64,000 bases of DNA from Hoylesella loescheii (GTDB taxonomy: Bacteria > Bacteroidota > Bacteroidia > Bacteroidales > Bacteroidaceae). The notes under the pieces were generated by a model that saw only the letters and a program-made list of their open reading frames with translations, was not told the DNA's origin and ran no database searches. The stretch spans positions 1-64,000 of the forward strand of contig JADYUK010000004.1 in assembly GCA_021531755.1 (NCBI GenBank), read 5' to 3'. Positions 29,129-39,404 of this stretch are shown here, in pieces. The first letter of the stretch is position 1; the number at the start of each line of letters is the position of its first letter. The position numbers and the translations under genes are program-made.

Positions 29129-29171
29129 CACCCGCTTTTATGCGATATACTATAGCATAATGACTACGGAT

Positions 29172-29246
29172 GGTCCGTTCGTCTATCGGTTAGGACGAGA
29201 GATTTTCATTCTCTAAAGAGGAGTTCGACTCTCCTACGGACTACCA
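29172..29246 (+). tRNA. tRNA-Glu (anticodon TTC)
   Basis: A full cloverleaf can be drawn. The acceptor arms are GGTCCGT and ACGGACT. The anticodon stem AGAGA/TCTCT encloses loop TTTTCAT with anticodon TTC. The T arm is AGGAG/CTCCT around TTCGACT. The 3' CCA is encoded. The first acceptor pair is G-U. Confidence 0.95.
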
Positions 29247-29389
29247 ATCATGATATCCTGCATCGCCGCAGATGGATGCGGCAAGACAGTGTCAGGTGCA
29301 GGAGGGTTATCAATTAATCCGCTTAGGGCTGCCTGGAAAGGCACAAGACCCAGGAGCTATTATCCACATTCTAATCACACAAAACAAAA

Positions 29390-29641
29390 ATGGCAAACCA
29401 CAAATCAGCTGAGAAGAGAATACGTCAGACCAAGACACGTACTCTCCACAACAAGTACTACGCTAAGACAATGCGTAACGCTGTGCGCAAACTCCGCGCA
29501 ACAAAGGACAAGAACGAGGCTCTCGAGATGTTCCCAAAGGTACAGAAGATGCTTGACAAGCTCGCTAAGCAGAACATCATCCACAAGAACAAGGCAGCTA
29601 ACCTCAAGTCAGGACTCGCTGCACATATCAACAGCCTCTAA
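29390..29641 (+). CDS. rpsT: 30S ribosomal protein S20
   Basis: Small basic primary 16S rRNA-binding protein of 83 residues. The N-terminus [20 protein letters not shown] is characteristic, and the rest is the expected three-helix bundle ending in [13 protein letters not shown]. It is 143 bases after tRNA-Glu. A stem-loop followed by T-rich sequence (29692-29736) closes the unit. Confidence 0.97.
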   Translation: MANHKSAEKRIRQTKTRTLHNKYYAKTMRNAVRKLRATKDKNEALEMFPKVQKMLDKLAKQNIIHKNKAANLKSGLAAHINSL

Positions 29642-29691
29642 TCTCGAAAAGATTTTTTTTAAGGCGGCGTGAGCCGCTAAGTCATACCCGT

Positions 29692-29736
29692 AAACCGCAA
29701 TGCTGTGACATCAGGAACAGTCTTGCGGTTTCTTTT
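29692..29736 (+). terminator. Rho-independent terminator after rpsT
   Basis: AAACCGCAA (29692-29700) pairs with TTGCGGTTT (29723-29731), followed by CTTTTG. It is 50 bases after the rpsT stop. Confidence 0.75.
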
Positions 29737-29759
29737 GTATTCTCGGCTATTGTCGTTGT

Positions 29760-29872
29760 TGTCCCCATCCGTTTCTATTGTTGCCCCATTCCTTTCTATT
29801 GTTGCCCCATTCCGTTTCTGTTGTTGCCTCATCCGCTTTCAATATTGTTGCCCCATTCGCGTTCAATATTGT
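29760..29872 (+). repeat. Five-copy tandem repeat, about 22 bp, between rpsT and gyrB
   Basis: Units of 22, 21, 22, 24 and 24 bases begin at 29760, 29782, 29803, 29825 and 29849. Each carries TGCCCCATTC-like sequence followed by a T-rich tail ending TTGT. It lies between the rpsT terminator and the gyrB promoter in a gap of about 470 bases that holds no convincing gene. Confidence 0.85.
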
Positions 29873-30075
29873 CGTCCCTGCTCTCTTCCTCATGCCTGTA
29901 TGCTTCCCGCTTGTGTCTCCATGCGCCCTTCCTTCTCGGGCATTCTGTGGCGAGAAGGCTCCTCGTCGGCTTCCAGTGGCCGCCCCAATCCCTTCTGTCG
30001 GCTCCGCCATGCGCCTAATATTCAGACTTTAATTAATTTATTAATTAATAATTCGTATATGTCGGAAAAAAATAG

Positions 30076-32103
<2,028 letters not shown>

Positions 32104-32214
32104 CACACACATCTCCCGCAGACGGGAATGGAGAACGGGAGCCCATGCTCCCCATCTCCACACGCACAATGTGATATACAGATATTTTCATAAAATAGGT
32201 ATAAACAAAGAACA

Positions 32215-33735
32215 ATGGCAAAGAAAGCATTACTCATGATTCTCGACGGATGGGGAATCGGAAAGCACGGCAACGGTGACGTGATTTACAATACGCCGAC
32301 ACCATATCTTGACTATCTCACAGCTGTGTCAGCCCACTCACAGCTCCAGGCAAGCGGCGAGGATGTCGGTCTGCCTGACGGACAGATGGGTAACTCAGAG
32401 GTGGGACACCTCAATATCGGTGCAGGACGCATCGTATACCAGGACCTCGTCAAAATCAACCGCGCATGCAAGGACGGCTCTATAGCAAAGAACCCACAGG
32501 TTGTAGAGGCTTACACATACGCCAAGGAGAACGGAAAGAAGCTCCACCTCATGGGACTGACATCCGACGGTGGTGTGCATTCATCACTTGAGCATCTCTT
32601 CAAGCTCATCGAGGTGGGCAAGGAGTTCGGCCTGAAAGACCAGACATTCATCCACTGCTTCATGGACGGCCGTGATACAGACCCTAAGTCAGGCAAGGGA
32701 TTCATAGAGCAGCTTGACGCTGTCTGCAAGGCTAACGACGCCAATATCGCTTCGATTGTAGGCCGTTTCTATGCCATGGACCGCGACAAGCGCTGGGAGC
32801 GTGTCAAGGAAGCCTATGACCTCATCGTGAAGGCAGAGGGAAAGAAGGCCGACAACATGGTGCAGGCCATGCAGGAAAGCTATGACGAGGGCGTGACAGA
32901 CGAGTTCATAAAGCCTATCACAAACGCCGCTGTCAACGGTAAGATAGAGGAGGGTGACGTCGTTATCTTCATCAACTTCCGTAACGACCGCGCAAAGGAG
33001 CTCACACAGGTGCTCACACAGCAGGACATGGCAGAGCAGGGCATGACAACAATACCAGGCCTCAAGTACTACTGCATGACACCATACGACGCATCATTCA
33101 CAGGTGTCGGAATACTCTTCCCAAAGGAGAATGTCATGAACACACTCGGAGAGTATCTCTCAGCACAGGGCAAGCGACAGCTCCATACCGCCGAGACAGA
33201 GAAGTATGCACACGTGACATTCTTCTTCAATGGCGGACGTGAGGCTCCTTACGAGGGCGAGGACCGCATACTCGTGGCATCGCCAAAGGTGGCTACATAC
33301 GACCTCAAGCCTGAGATGTCAGCCTACGAGGTGAAGGACAAGCTCTGTGCGGCTATCATGACAGAGCAGTATGACTTCATCGTCGTCAACTTCGCCAACG
33401 GTGACATGGTAGGCCATACAGGCGTCTACAACGCTATCGCTAAGGCTGTCCACGCTGTCGACAACTGTGTTGAGGATGTCATAGAGACAGCCAAGGCATG
33501 TGGATACGAGGCTATCATCATAGCCGACCACGGCAATGCTGACAACGCCATCAACGCTGACGGCACACCTAATACTGCCCACTCTCTCAATCCAGTGCCT
33601 TTCATCTATGTGACAGACAATAACTCTGCCACTGTAAAGGATGGCCGTCTGGCCGATGTCGCTCCTTCTATCCTCCATATCATGGGACTTGAGAAGCCTG
33701 CCGACATGACTGGCGAGAACCTCATCGTTGACTGA
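32215..33735 (+). CDS. gpmI: 2,3-bisphosphoglycerate-independent phosphoglycerate mutase
   Basis: Glycolytic enzyme interconverting 3- and 2-phosphoglycerate through a phosphoserine intermediate with two manganese ions. MILDGWGIG holds the first metal ligand. The phosphorylated serine is S61 in [10 protein letters not shown]. The substrate residues [30 protein letters not shown] and IADHGNAD are present. Length of 506 residues fits. It is 111 bases after gyrB, and a strong terminator follows. Confidence 0.97.
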   Translation: MAKKALLMILDGWGIGKHGNGDVIYNTPTPYLDYLTAVSAHSQLQASGEDVGLPDGQMGNSEVGHLNIGAGRIVYQDLVKINRACKDGSIAKNPQVVEAYTYAKENGKKLHLMGLTSDGGVHSSLEHLFKLIEVGKEFGLKDQTFIHCFMDGRDTDPKSGKGFIEQLDAVCKANDANIASIVGRFYAMDRDKRWERVKEAYDLIVKAEGKKADNMVQAMQESYDEGVTDEFIKPITNAAVNGKIEEGDVVIFINFRNDRAKELTQVLTQQDMAEQGMTTIPGLKYYCMTPYDASFTGVGILFPKENVMNTLGEYLSAQGKRQLHTAETEKYAHVTFFFNGGREAPYEGEDRILVASPKVATYDLKPEMSAYEVKDKLCAAIMTEQYDFIVVNFANGDMVGHTGVYNAIAKAVHAVDNCVEDVIETAKACGYEAIIIADHGNADNAINADGTPNTAHSLNPVPFIYVTDNNSATVKDGRLADVAPSILHIMGLEKPADMTGENLIVD

Positions 33736-33760
33736 TACTGACCTGTCATCATACAAAGAT

Positions 33761-33805
33761 AATTCCCCATCCCTTCTGTATCCAGGGGATGGGGAATGTC
33801 TTTTT
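33761..33805 (+). terminator. Rho-independent terminator after gpmI
   Basis: ATTCCCCATCCC (33762-33773) pairs with GGGATGGGGAAT (about 33786-33797), followed by GTCTTTTT. It begins 26 bases after the gpmI stop. Confidence 0.9.
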
Positions 33806-33945
33806 ATGGTGGCAATACCTTCATCAAGGCAGGTCGATGTGAATCTGCCCCATACATGGTGATGGACAAGCTTAACGGAAACGGCTGAGTTTACTCGAAG
33901 ACTGTGTACCGAAACCCATCTCCAACCTAAAAACCTAATGCTGAT

Positions 33946-34692
33946 ATGGAAGCGACAAACACCACCCCACACCCTGCATCAGAAGAGAAACCGGCAGGAC
34001 ATGTGCAAATAGAGGAGTCATGGCGCGAGGCTCTCGCCCCAGAGTTTGCAAAGGACTATTTTGCAGAGCTGACACGCTTTGTACATGCTGAGTATCGCAA
34101 TGCCGTCTGTTACCCTCCTGGCAAGGAGATATTCAACGCCTTCAACCTCTGTCCCATGGACAAGGTTCGGGTCGTCATCATTGGGCAGGACCCGTATCAC
34201 GGCCCCGGCCAGGCTGAGGGATTGTGCTTCAGCGTGAAGACAGGGATAGCGCTTCCGCCGTCGCTCGTCAATATATTCAAGGAGATAAAGGCCGATACAG
34301 GGCGTATACCAGACATCATCACCGATGCCAATGGGCGTAACATGTATGATGGCTCGCTGCGCCGGTGGGCGCGTCAGGGAGTGCTGCTGCTCAATGCTAC
34401 GCTGACAGTCAGGGAGCATCAGGCAGGCTCACATCAGCGGAAAGGCTGGGAGACATTCACCGACGCTGTCATAAAGACAGTCTCAGAGCGTTGCCCTCAT
34501 GTCGTCTTCCTGCTTTGGGGAGGCTATGCCCGCAACAAGAAGACCCTCATAGACCGCCAGAAACATCTCATCCTTGAGAGTGTCCATCCCTCTCCCTTGT
34601 CGGCCAACAGAGGCGGATGGTTCGGCAATCACCATTTCTCGCAGTGCAACGCATGGCTTCAAGCCCATGGCTTGGATCCGATAGAATGGTGA
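33946..34692 (+). CDS. ung: Uracil-DNA glycosylase (family 1)
   Basis: Base-excision repair enzyme that removes uracil from DNA. The water-activating loop GQDPYHGPGQAEG contains D82. The uracil-binding FSV segment, LLLNATLTVREHQAGSH and the DNA-intercalation loop HPSPLSANRGGWFG with its histidine are intact. Length is 248 residues. The first 20 residues are polar and probably flexible. It ends convergent to the DUF3109 gene, with a long hairpin between them. Confidence 0.97.
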   Translation: MEATNTTPHPASEEKPAGHVQIEESWREALAPEFAKDYFAELTRFVHAEYRNAVCYPPGKEIFNAFNLCPMDKVRVVIIGQDPYHGPGQAEGLCFSVKTGIALPPSLVNIFKEIKADTGRIPDIITDANGRNMYDGSLRRWARQGVLLLNATLTVREHQAGSHQRKGWETFTDAVIKTVSERCPHVVFLLWGGYARNKKTLIDRQKHLILESVHPSPLSANRGGWFGNHHFSQCNAWLQAHGLDPIEW

Positions 34693-34820
34693 GGGGAAGA
34701 GTGTGGATAGTATGCAGGTCGGGTATGGACAGTGTGCTGTTTCTATTCTCTTGCTATCCTGTCGCCGTTGTCTAATGGCTATTTTCCACTATTCATGTTA
34801 TCGGTATACACTAATAGTAC

Positions 34821-34874
34821 AAGACAAAGTCGCAAGGACAGCCATTCCTGATGGTCTCCTTGCGACTTTGTCTT
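34821..34874. terminator. Long bidirectional hairpin terminator between ung and the DUF3109 gene
   Basis: An 18-base perfect stem (34821-34838 with 34857-34874; AAGACAAAGTCGCAAGGA and its complement) is followed by TTATCTCC on the plus strand. On the minus strand GTACTATTAG follows. It lies between two convergent genes, where it can serve both. Confidence 0.85.
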
Positions 34875-35006
34875 TATCTCCTTTCTCAATTTCTCCTTTG
34901 CTGTCTGCTTGTGCCTCTCGCCCTTGGCTTTTCTCTCTTGGTGGTCTCCTTCTGCTGTCTGGCGGGCTTATTGACACATGGTCAGGGATGATTGTGCGCA
35001 TTATTG

Positions 35007-35654
35007 TCAGCGGGCTGTTATGCCCTGGCGCTTCAGCTCGTCAGCTACGGTGCACAGCTCGGCATACCACTCCTCTCCGAAACGGCGTATGAGCGGCTCA
35101 CGCAGGAACTTATATACCGGCATGTGGATGGCCTTCCCCTTCTTGCGGCCGTCGACGCAGATGTCCCATCTGTGATAGTTCAGCGCTGTCAGTCCGTTAG
35201 GCAGACTTTTCACGCGGATAGGGTAGAGGGCGCAGGATATGGGCTTCACCCATCTTGTCTTGCCTGCACGGAAAGCCTTCTCTGTAGCGCAGAGGCAGCA
35301 GTCCTTTACGGTGCATGGTGTCGTCTTGCCTGTCACGCCGTCAGGGTTGTCGAGCGTTATGTCATCATAGTATGTGAAGACGCAGTCCTTGCCGTTCACT
35401 ATGCTTGTCACGAGGTCGCCCTCCTGGTCGGTGTATGCCACGCCCTGCCTGTCTATCACCCCCTGTGCTGAGGCTGAGAGATCGGGCCATATGGTGTCGA
35501 GGACATCCTCAAGATGCCCCACCTCGTCGAGTGTGACAGGGGCTCCAGCGTCTCCTTCTATGCAGCAGCGACCCTTGCATGCTGTGAGGTCACAGCAGAA
35601 CTCCTCTGTTATGATGTCCATTGACACCAGTGTGTCTTGTATCTCGATAATCAT
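35007..35654 (-). CDS. DUF3109 family cysteine-rich protein
   Basis: Start at 35654 gives MIIEIQDTLVSMDIITEEFCC, the conserved N-terminus; an earlier in-frame ATG adds an acidic leader not expected. Length is 215 residues. The cysteine pattern CCDLTACKGRCCIEG near the start and CTVKDCCLCATEKAF and PISCALYPIRV in the middle suggests a metal- or iron-sulfur-binding protein, like the YkgJ/CxxCxxCC proteins. Function is unknown. It is widespread in Bacteroidetes. Confidence 0.85.
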   Translation of the reverse strand: MIIEIQDTLVSMDIITEEFCCDLTACKGRCCIEGDAGAPVTLDEVGHLEDVLDTIWPDLSASAQGVIDRQGVAYTDQEGDLVTSIVNGKDCVFTYYDDITLDNPDGVTGKTTPCTVKDCCLCATEKAFRAGKTRWVKPISCALYPIRVKSLPNGLTALNYHRWDICVDGRKKGKAIHMPVYKFLREPLIRRFGEEWYAELCTVADELKRQGITAR

Positions 35655-35775
35655 TCTTGTGTCGGTCAAATATCTTTCTTTGTTTCCATCACCATTGTCC
35701 GCATGGTCTTTCATGCTTTTCGGGGTAGCGGCCAGCCAGTCTTCTTCTGTGTGTATAGGCTTCCTCGCTGTGCTG

Positions 35776-37641
35776 TCAATCCTCTTTCCTTGCTGGCATT
35801 GCAGTGTCGGTGGTCTCCTCTGTGGTGCTGTTGATGTCGTCCATCTTGTGCTTCACACAGAGCATCGTGATGTCATCGCTCTGCTCCGCGCCCGACGCGA
35901 AGTCGTTGACGGTTGCGAGGATATTAGCTGCCAGCATCTGGGCTGTGGTGCATTTGCTTGCGCTCCTCACGGTCTTCAGCGTCATCTCGTTGCCGAATAT
36001 CTGGTGCTGGAAGTTCTCTGCCTCTGTCACGCCGTCGGTATAGAGCAGCATTGTGTCGCCTGCTGCGAGTGTGGTCGACTCTGATGTGTAGCAGTAGTCA
36101 GGGTCAACGCCGAGCGGAAGGTTTGTCATAGGCTTCAGGAAGTCCACCTCTTCGCCTCGTATCATGATAGGCGGGTTGTGTCCGGCATTGCAGTATTCGA
36201 GTCTCCATGTCTTCGTGTCGAGCACTCCGACAAATAGTGTGCAGAACATATTCTCATCGTTTCCCTCTGCAAGGCCGATGTTCATGGAGTCGCATATCCT
36301 CGCGGCGTTCGTTGTACGGCGGCTGATATTGCGGAACAGGTGTCCTGCCACGGTCATGAGGAGTGCAGCCGGAACGCCTTTGCCTGATACGTCTCCGATA
36401 CAGAAGAAGAGGAAGTCGCGGGTCTCTCCGTCGCTTCCTGTCGATTGTCTCACGAAGAAGTCGTAGAGGTCTCCGCCCACAGTCTTTGCAGGCTTGATGA
36501 GTCCGTAGACATCAATGTCCCCCCTGTGTGGTGGCTCTGTGGGGAGCATGCCTTTCTGTATCTGTGCCGCGATAGATATGTCACGCTCCATGGAGACTTT
36601 CTGCTTTGTCGTGTTGCGCAGGTCGAGGATATACTGTTTCAGGGCCTGCTGCATCCTCACGAAGCTGTCTCTCAGCTGTCTTATATCTGTATGCTGGCGT
36701 ATCTCTGGCAGTGTGACATCAAAGTTCCCGTGTGATATCTCCTCTGTCGCTATGGCTATCTCCTCAAGCGGATGCAGGTACCATCTGAGTGTGAGGATGA
36801 TGGCGAGGGCCATGAGTATGAAGAGTATGGTCAGCATGAGGTATGTGAAGGCGACGATGATGAGCGTCATATTGCTACGGTCGTCGTCGGGGACAGTGAC
36901 GTATATCTTCCATCCTGTGCGCTCTATCTCCTTGCTCGATGTCGCTCCGCTCTCCGTTATCTTGAAGTCAACGCCTTCACTCACCGGGCTGTTTATGATG
37001 TTTATCTTCTCCACGGCCAGTGTGTCAGCCGCCCTTGTCTCTCTTGTCCTGTCCGGATGGTATATGTACGCCCCGTCTTTTGACACGACGCTGATGGTTG
37101 TCCGCTCAGAGTTGCGTTCTCTTGTCACGATGTCTTTCAGCCAGTTGAGCGGTATGTCAGCGCACAGCACACCGTATGTCTTCCCGTTATGCGTGTGGAG
37201 AGGTGTTATGAATGTGACGCATGTCTTGCCTGCACTGTTGCGGTATGGCTCTGTCCATGTGCTCTCATGGTGTTCCCAGACATATTTCAGGCGGCTCTCT
37301 ATCTTTGGGTTTATGCTGCGGAATGCCGCGATGTACACACTGTCGAGATTAGCTATGGCGCGCACGCTGTCGCATAGCTGCTTGCTGTTTGTTGTCGTCA
37401 GGCGCTTTGTCTGTGACGACAGGGCGCCTGCCTTGACGGCATTCTCTATGCGCAGGAGGTGGGCATCGACTGCCTGGGCCACGATGGTGGTCATCGTGAT
37501 GCAGCGGTTGCTGTTGTTCACCATGTTCACAACGTATATTATGCTCTTGGCAAAGCCCCATCCTAAGATGCCGAGCGTAATGAACAGTGTGATGTTTATG
37601 CGGAACGACAACGACGATATTAATCTCTTGAAACGTAACAT
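35776..37641 (-). CDS. Membrane sensor with Cache-like and HAMP domains and SpoIIE-type PP2C phosphatase
   Basis: A 621-residue signalling protein. I start it at 37641 because a promoter -7 element lies at 37731-37738, inside the longer frame. A first membrane segment at about 15-38 and a second at about 255-285 enclose a periplasmic sensor domain (KDGAYIYHPDRTRETRA is Cache-like). A HAMP segment follows (about 286-340), then a cytoplasmic metal-dependent phosphatase domain with DVYGLIKPAKTVGGDLYDFF, GDVSGKGVPAALLM and LLYTDGVTEAEN. Such enzymes dephosphorylate anti-anti-sigma factors or similar partners. No partner gene adjoins it. Confidence 0.88.
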   Translation of the reverse strand: MLRFKRLISSLSFRINITLFITLGILGWGFAKSIIYVVNMVNNSNRCITMTTIVAQAVDAHLLRIENAVKAGALSSQTKRLTTTNSKQLCDSVRAIANLDSVYIAAFRSINPKIESRLKYVWEHHESTWTEPYRNSAGKTCVTFITPLHTHNGKTYGVLCADIPLNWLKDIVTRERNSERTTISVVSKDGAYIYHPDRTRETRAADTLAVEKINIINSPVSEGVDFKITESGATSSKEIERTGWKIYVTVPDDDRSNMTLIIVAFTYLMLTILFILMALAIILTLRWYLHPLEEIAIATEEISHGNFDVTLPEIRQHTDIRQLRDSFVRMQQALKQYILDLRNTTKQKVSMERDISIAAQIQKGMLPTEPPHRGDIDVYGLIKPAKTVGGDLYDFFVRQSTGSDGETRDFLFFCIGDVSGKGVPAALLMTVAGHLFRNISRRTTNAARICDSMNIGLAEGNDENMFCTLFVGVLDTKTWRLEYCNAGHNPPIMIRGEEVDFLKPMTNLPLGVDPDYCYTSESTTLAAGDTMLLYTDGVTEAENFQHQIFGNEMTLKTVRSASKCTTAQMLAANILATVNDFASGAEQSDDITMLCVKHKMDDINSTTEETTDTAMPARKED

Positions 37642-37730
37642 CTGGGTATCTCCTCCTTCTTTTCTTGTGCTGGTGTGGTTAGCTGTGTGCATGGCTTGCG
37701 AGGGTAGGGGCATGCCATGGCTTGTTGTTG

Positions 37731-37761
37731 CAAAGTTAATATTTAGTTTCCATATTCCCAA
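37731..37761 (-). promoter_or_regulatory. Promoter of the PP2C sensor gene
   Basis: The minus strand reads TTGG (37758-37761), a 19-base spacer, and TAACTTTG (37731-37738). The proposed start codon is about 90 bases downstream. Confidence 0.65.
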
Positions 37762-37824
37762 GCGTAGCCTCGTTTTTTTTCAGCCAACATGAAAATCAGA
37801 TGTCGCAGGATATGGTGCCGGACA

Positions 37825-38610
37825 CTATCTCGTCATGAGTCTTATTCTCCAGACAGACAGTGACATTATCGCCACAGAAACTGTGATGGCCAGGGGCAGC
37901 CATGAGCCGAGTGCGTCAGATATGCTCATGTCGTATGACTCTGGCCATATCTGGAACGCGATGAAGGCGAAGCTGTTGTTCAGCCAGTGGATGATTATGG
38001 CTGGTATGATGCTCCCTGTCCGCATTGTCAGCCATCCTAAGAGTATGCCCATGAGCATGGCGTGTGGCATCTGTGCCGGATTGAAGTGTACGCCGGCGAA
38101 GAGGAAGGCGGTCATAATGATGGCTGTCCATCGCGCCTCAGGCCGCTCTCCGACATTCTTCGAGAAAACACCGTAGGCTTCATGGAGTATCGCGCCGCGG
38201 AATACAACCTCCTCGGCTACGGGGGCGAGGAGACCGACAGCTATGTATCCCCATGGCGAGGAGAGCATCTCGGGCAGCACATCGGCAAGGACATCCTGCT
38301 TCAGCGACTCGGGGATGAGACCCTCTATCCATAGCAGGGGGACAAGGGCTGAGAGCCCCAGCACGATATGCCAGGGGGAGAGGACCCGGAGGATGTTGTC
38401 ATGTGAGACACGCATCATATCTGCCGGTATCCAGCGCCGCACGAGGAAGCTGGCTAGGATGACGGCATTGCTGGCCGCCGAGGCTGCAATCATTTTCCCG
38501 CCCAGGCTGGCCGACGGGTCAGCGTTCATGTCCCAGAGCATTGTCACGCCGTAGGTCACGACACACTGGATGATGATGAAGAGTATGAAATATAGGATTA
38601 CTTTACGCAT
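37825..38610 (-). CDS. CPBP family intramembrane glutamic endopeptidase
   Basis: A 261-residue polytopic protein with about eight hydrophobic segments. The CPBP (Abi/CAAX-like) motifs are clear: EEVVFRGAILHE (about 149-160), FAGVHF (about 193-198) and the third histidine in IIHWLNNS (about 226-233). Relatives cleave membrane or prenylated proteins, and in some bacteria they process bacteriocin or immunity partners. The neighbours give no hint of a substrate here. It precedes the FMN adenylyltransferase-like gene on the opposite side in transcription order. Confidence 0.88.
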   Translation of the reverse strand: MRKVILYFILFIIIQCVVTYGVTMLWDMNADPSASLGGKMIAASAASNAVILASFLVRRWIPADMMRVSHDNILRVLSPWHIVLGLSALVPLLWIEGLIPESLKQDVLADVLPEMLSSPWGYIAVGLLAPVAEEVVFRGAILHEAYGVFSKNVGERPEARWTAIIMTAFLFAGVHFNPAQMPHAMLMGILLGWLTMRTGSIIPAIIIHWLNNSFAFIAFQIWPESYDMSISDALGSWLPLAITVSVAIMSLSVWRIRLMTR

Positions 38611-38649
38611 CTTTCTTCTTTTTTCCTGTTTATTCTTTGATGTTCCTGT

Positions 38650-39222
38650 TTATTCTTGCCTATAGTCCGTATTATCCTTCCCCCTGCCTTTCATGAGTCC
38701 GTGGGCCTCGTCTCTCCGCCCTTCCTCCATGAGGCTCCTCACGAGAGACGACGAGACGGCCTTCCCCTCGAACAGCCCGCACTCCTCCGGCTGTGGCCCC
38801 TCGATGACCTCTATACCCATCTCGCGCCCATAAGCCTCATAAGAGTGGAAATCTTCTGACGGCGAGCGCTTCCCGAAACGGTTGTCATAGCCGAGCACCA
38901 AGAGCCTGACATCGAGCTCACCACGCAGGGTGTGGAGCATGAAGTCGCGGGCGGGGGTCTCCATCATCTTGCGGTCGAAGGGAAGGACGACGACTCTCTC
39001 CACTCCCGTCGACTTCAGCGCGGCGACCTTCTCGTCGAGCCTCATGAGGCTCTTTGGGGCACGCTCGGGGCATATTACCTCCATGGGGTTGCGGTCGAAT
39101 GTGACGACAATCGTGCCAAGGCCACGCTCGGAGGCTGCACGGAGCATACACTCGATGACCTTGCGGTGACCACGGTGGACACCATCGAAAACGCCTATCG
39201 TGGCGGCATATTCTTTCTTCAT
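38650..39222 (-). CDS. RibF-like FMN adenylyltransferase domain protein lacking the kinase domain
   Basis: A 190-residue protein starting at 39222 (MKKEYAATIGVFDGVHRGH). It has the nucleotidyltransferase HxGH-type motif GVFDGVHRGH (10-19), PKSLMRLDEKVAALK and GYDNRFGKR, and ends soon after SSSLVRSLMEEGR. This is the N-terminal FAD synthetase half of bifunctional RibF. The C-terminal riboflavin kinase half (about 120 residues) is missing. The frame ends at a normal stop, and downstream DNA holds no kinase remnant. A pantetheine-phosphate-type relative cannot be excluded, but the motif order favours RibF. Confidence 0.8.
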   Translation of the reverse strand: MKKEYAATIGVFDGVHRGHRKVIECMLRAASERGLGTIVVTFDRNPMEVICPERAPKSLMRLDEKVAALKSTGVERVVVLPFDRKMMETPARDFMLHTLRGELDVRLLVLGYDNRFGKRSPSEDFHSYEAYGREMGIEVIEGPQPEECGLFEGKAVSSSLVRSLMEEGRRDEAHGLMKGRGKDNTDYRQE

Positions 39223-39404
39223 AATGTTGTTCTTGGCTATGCGTTCATGATGAGTCTGGAGTTTCATGCGTCCTCCGCTTCCGGGACGGTTCCCTGACCT
39301 TGCCGCCCGGCCGTGCAGGCAGTGTGGCTTGCATACAGCCGCCTGCCTTTAATGAATGAAGGGCGCATGACACTCATTCCTGGCATGATACACACCGGAT
39401 TAAC

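Noticed and set aside
37642..37761. Longer start of the PP2C sensor gene
   Set aside because: The extension contains a promoter -7 element and precedes the first membrane segment with no expected sequence.
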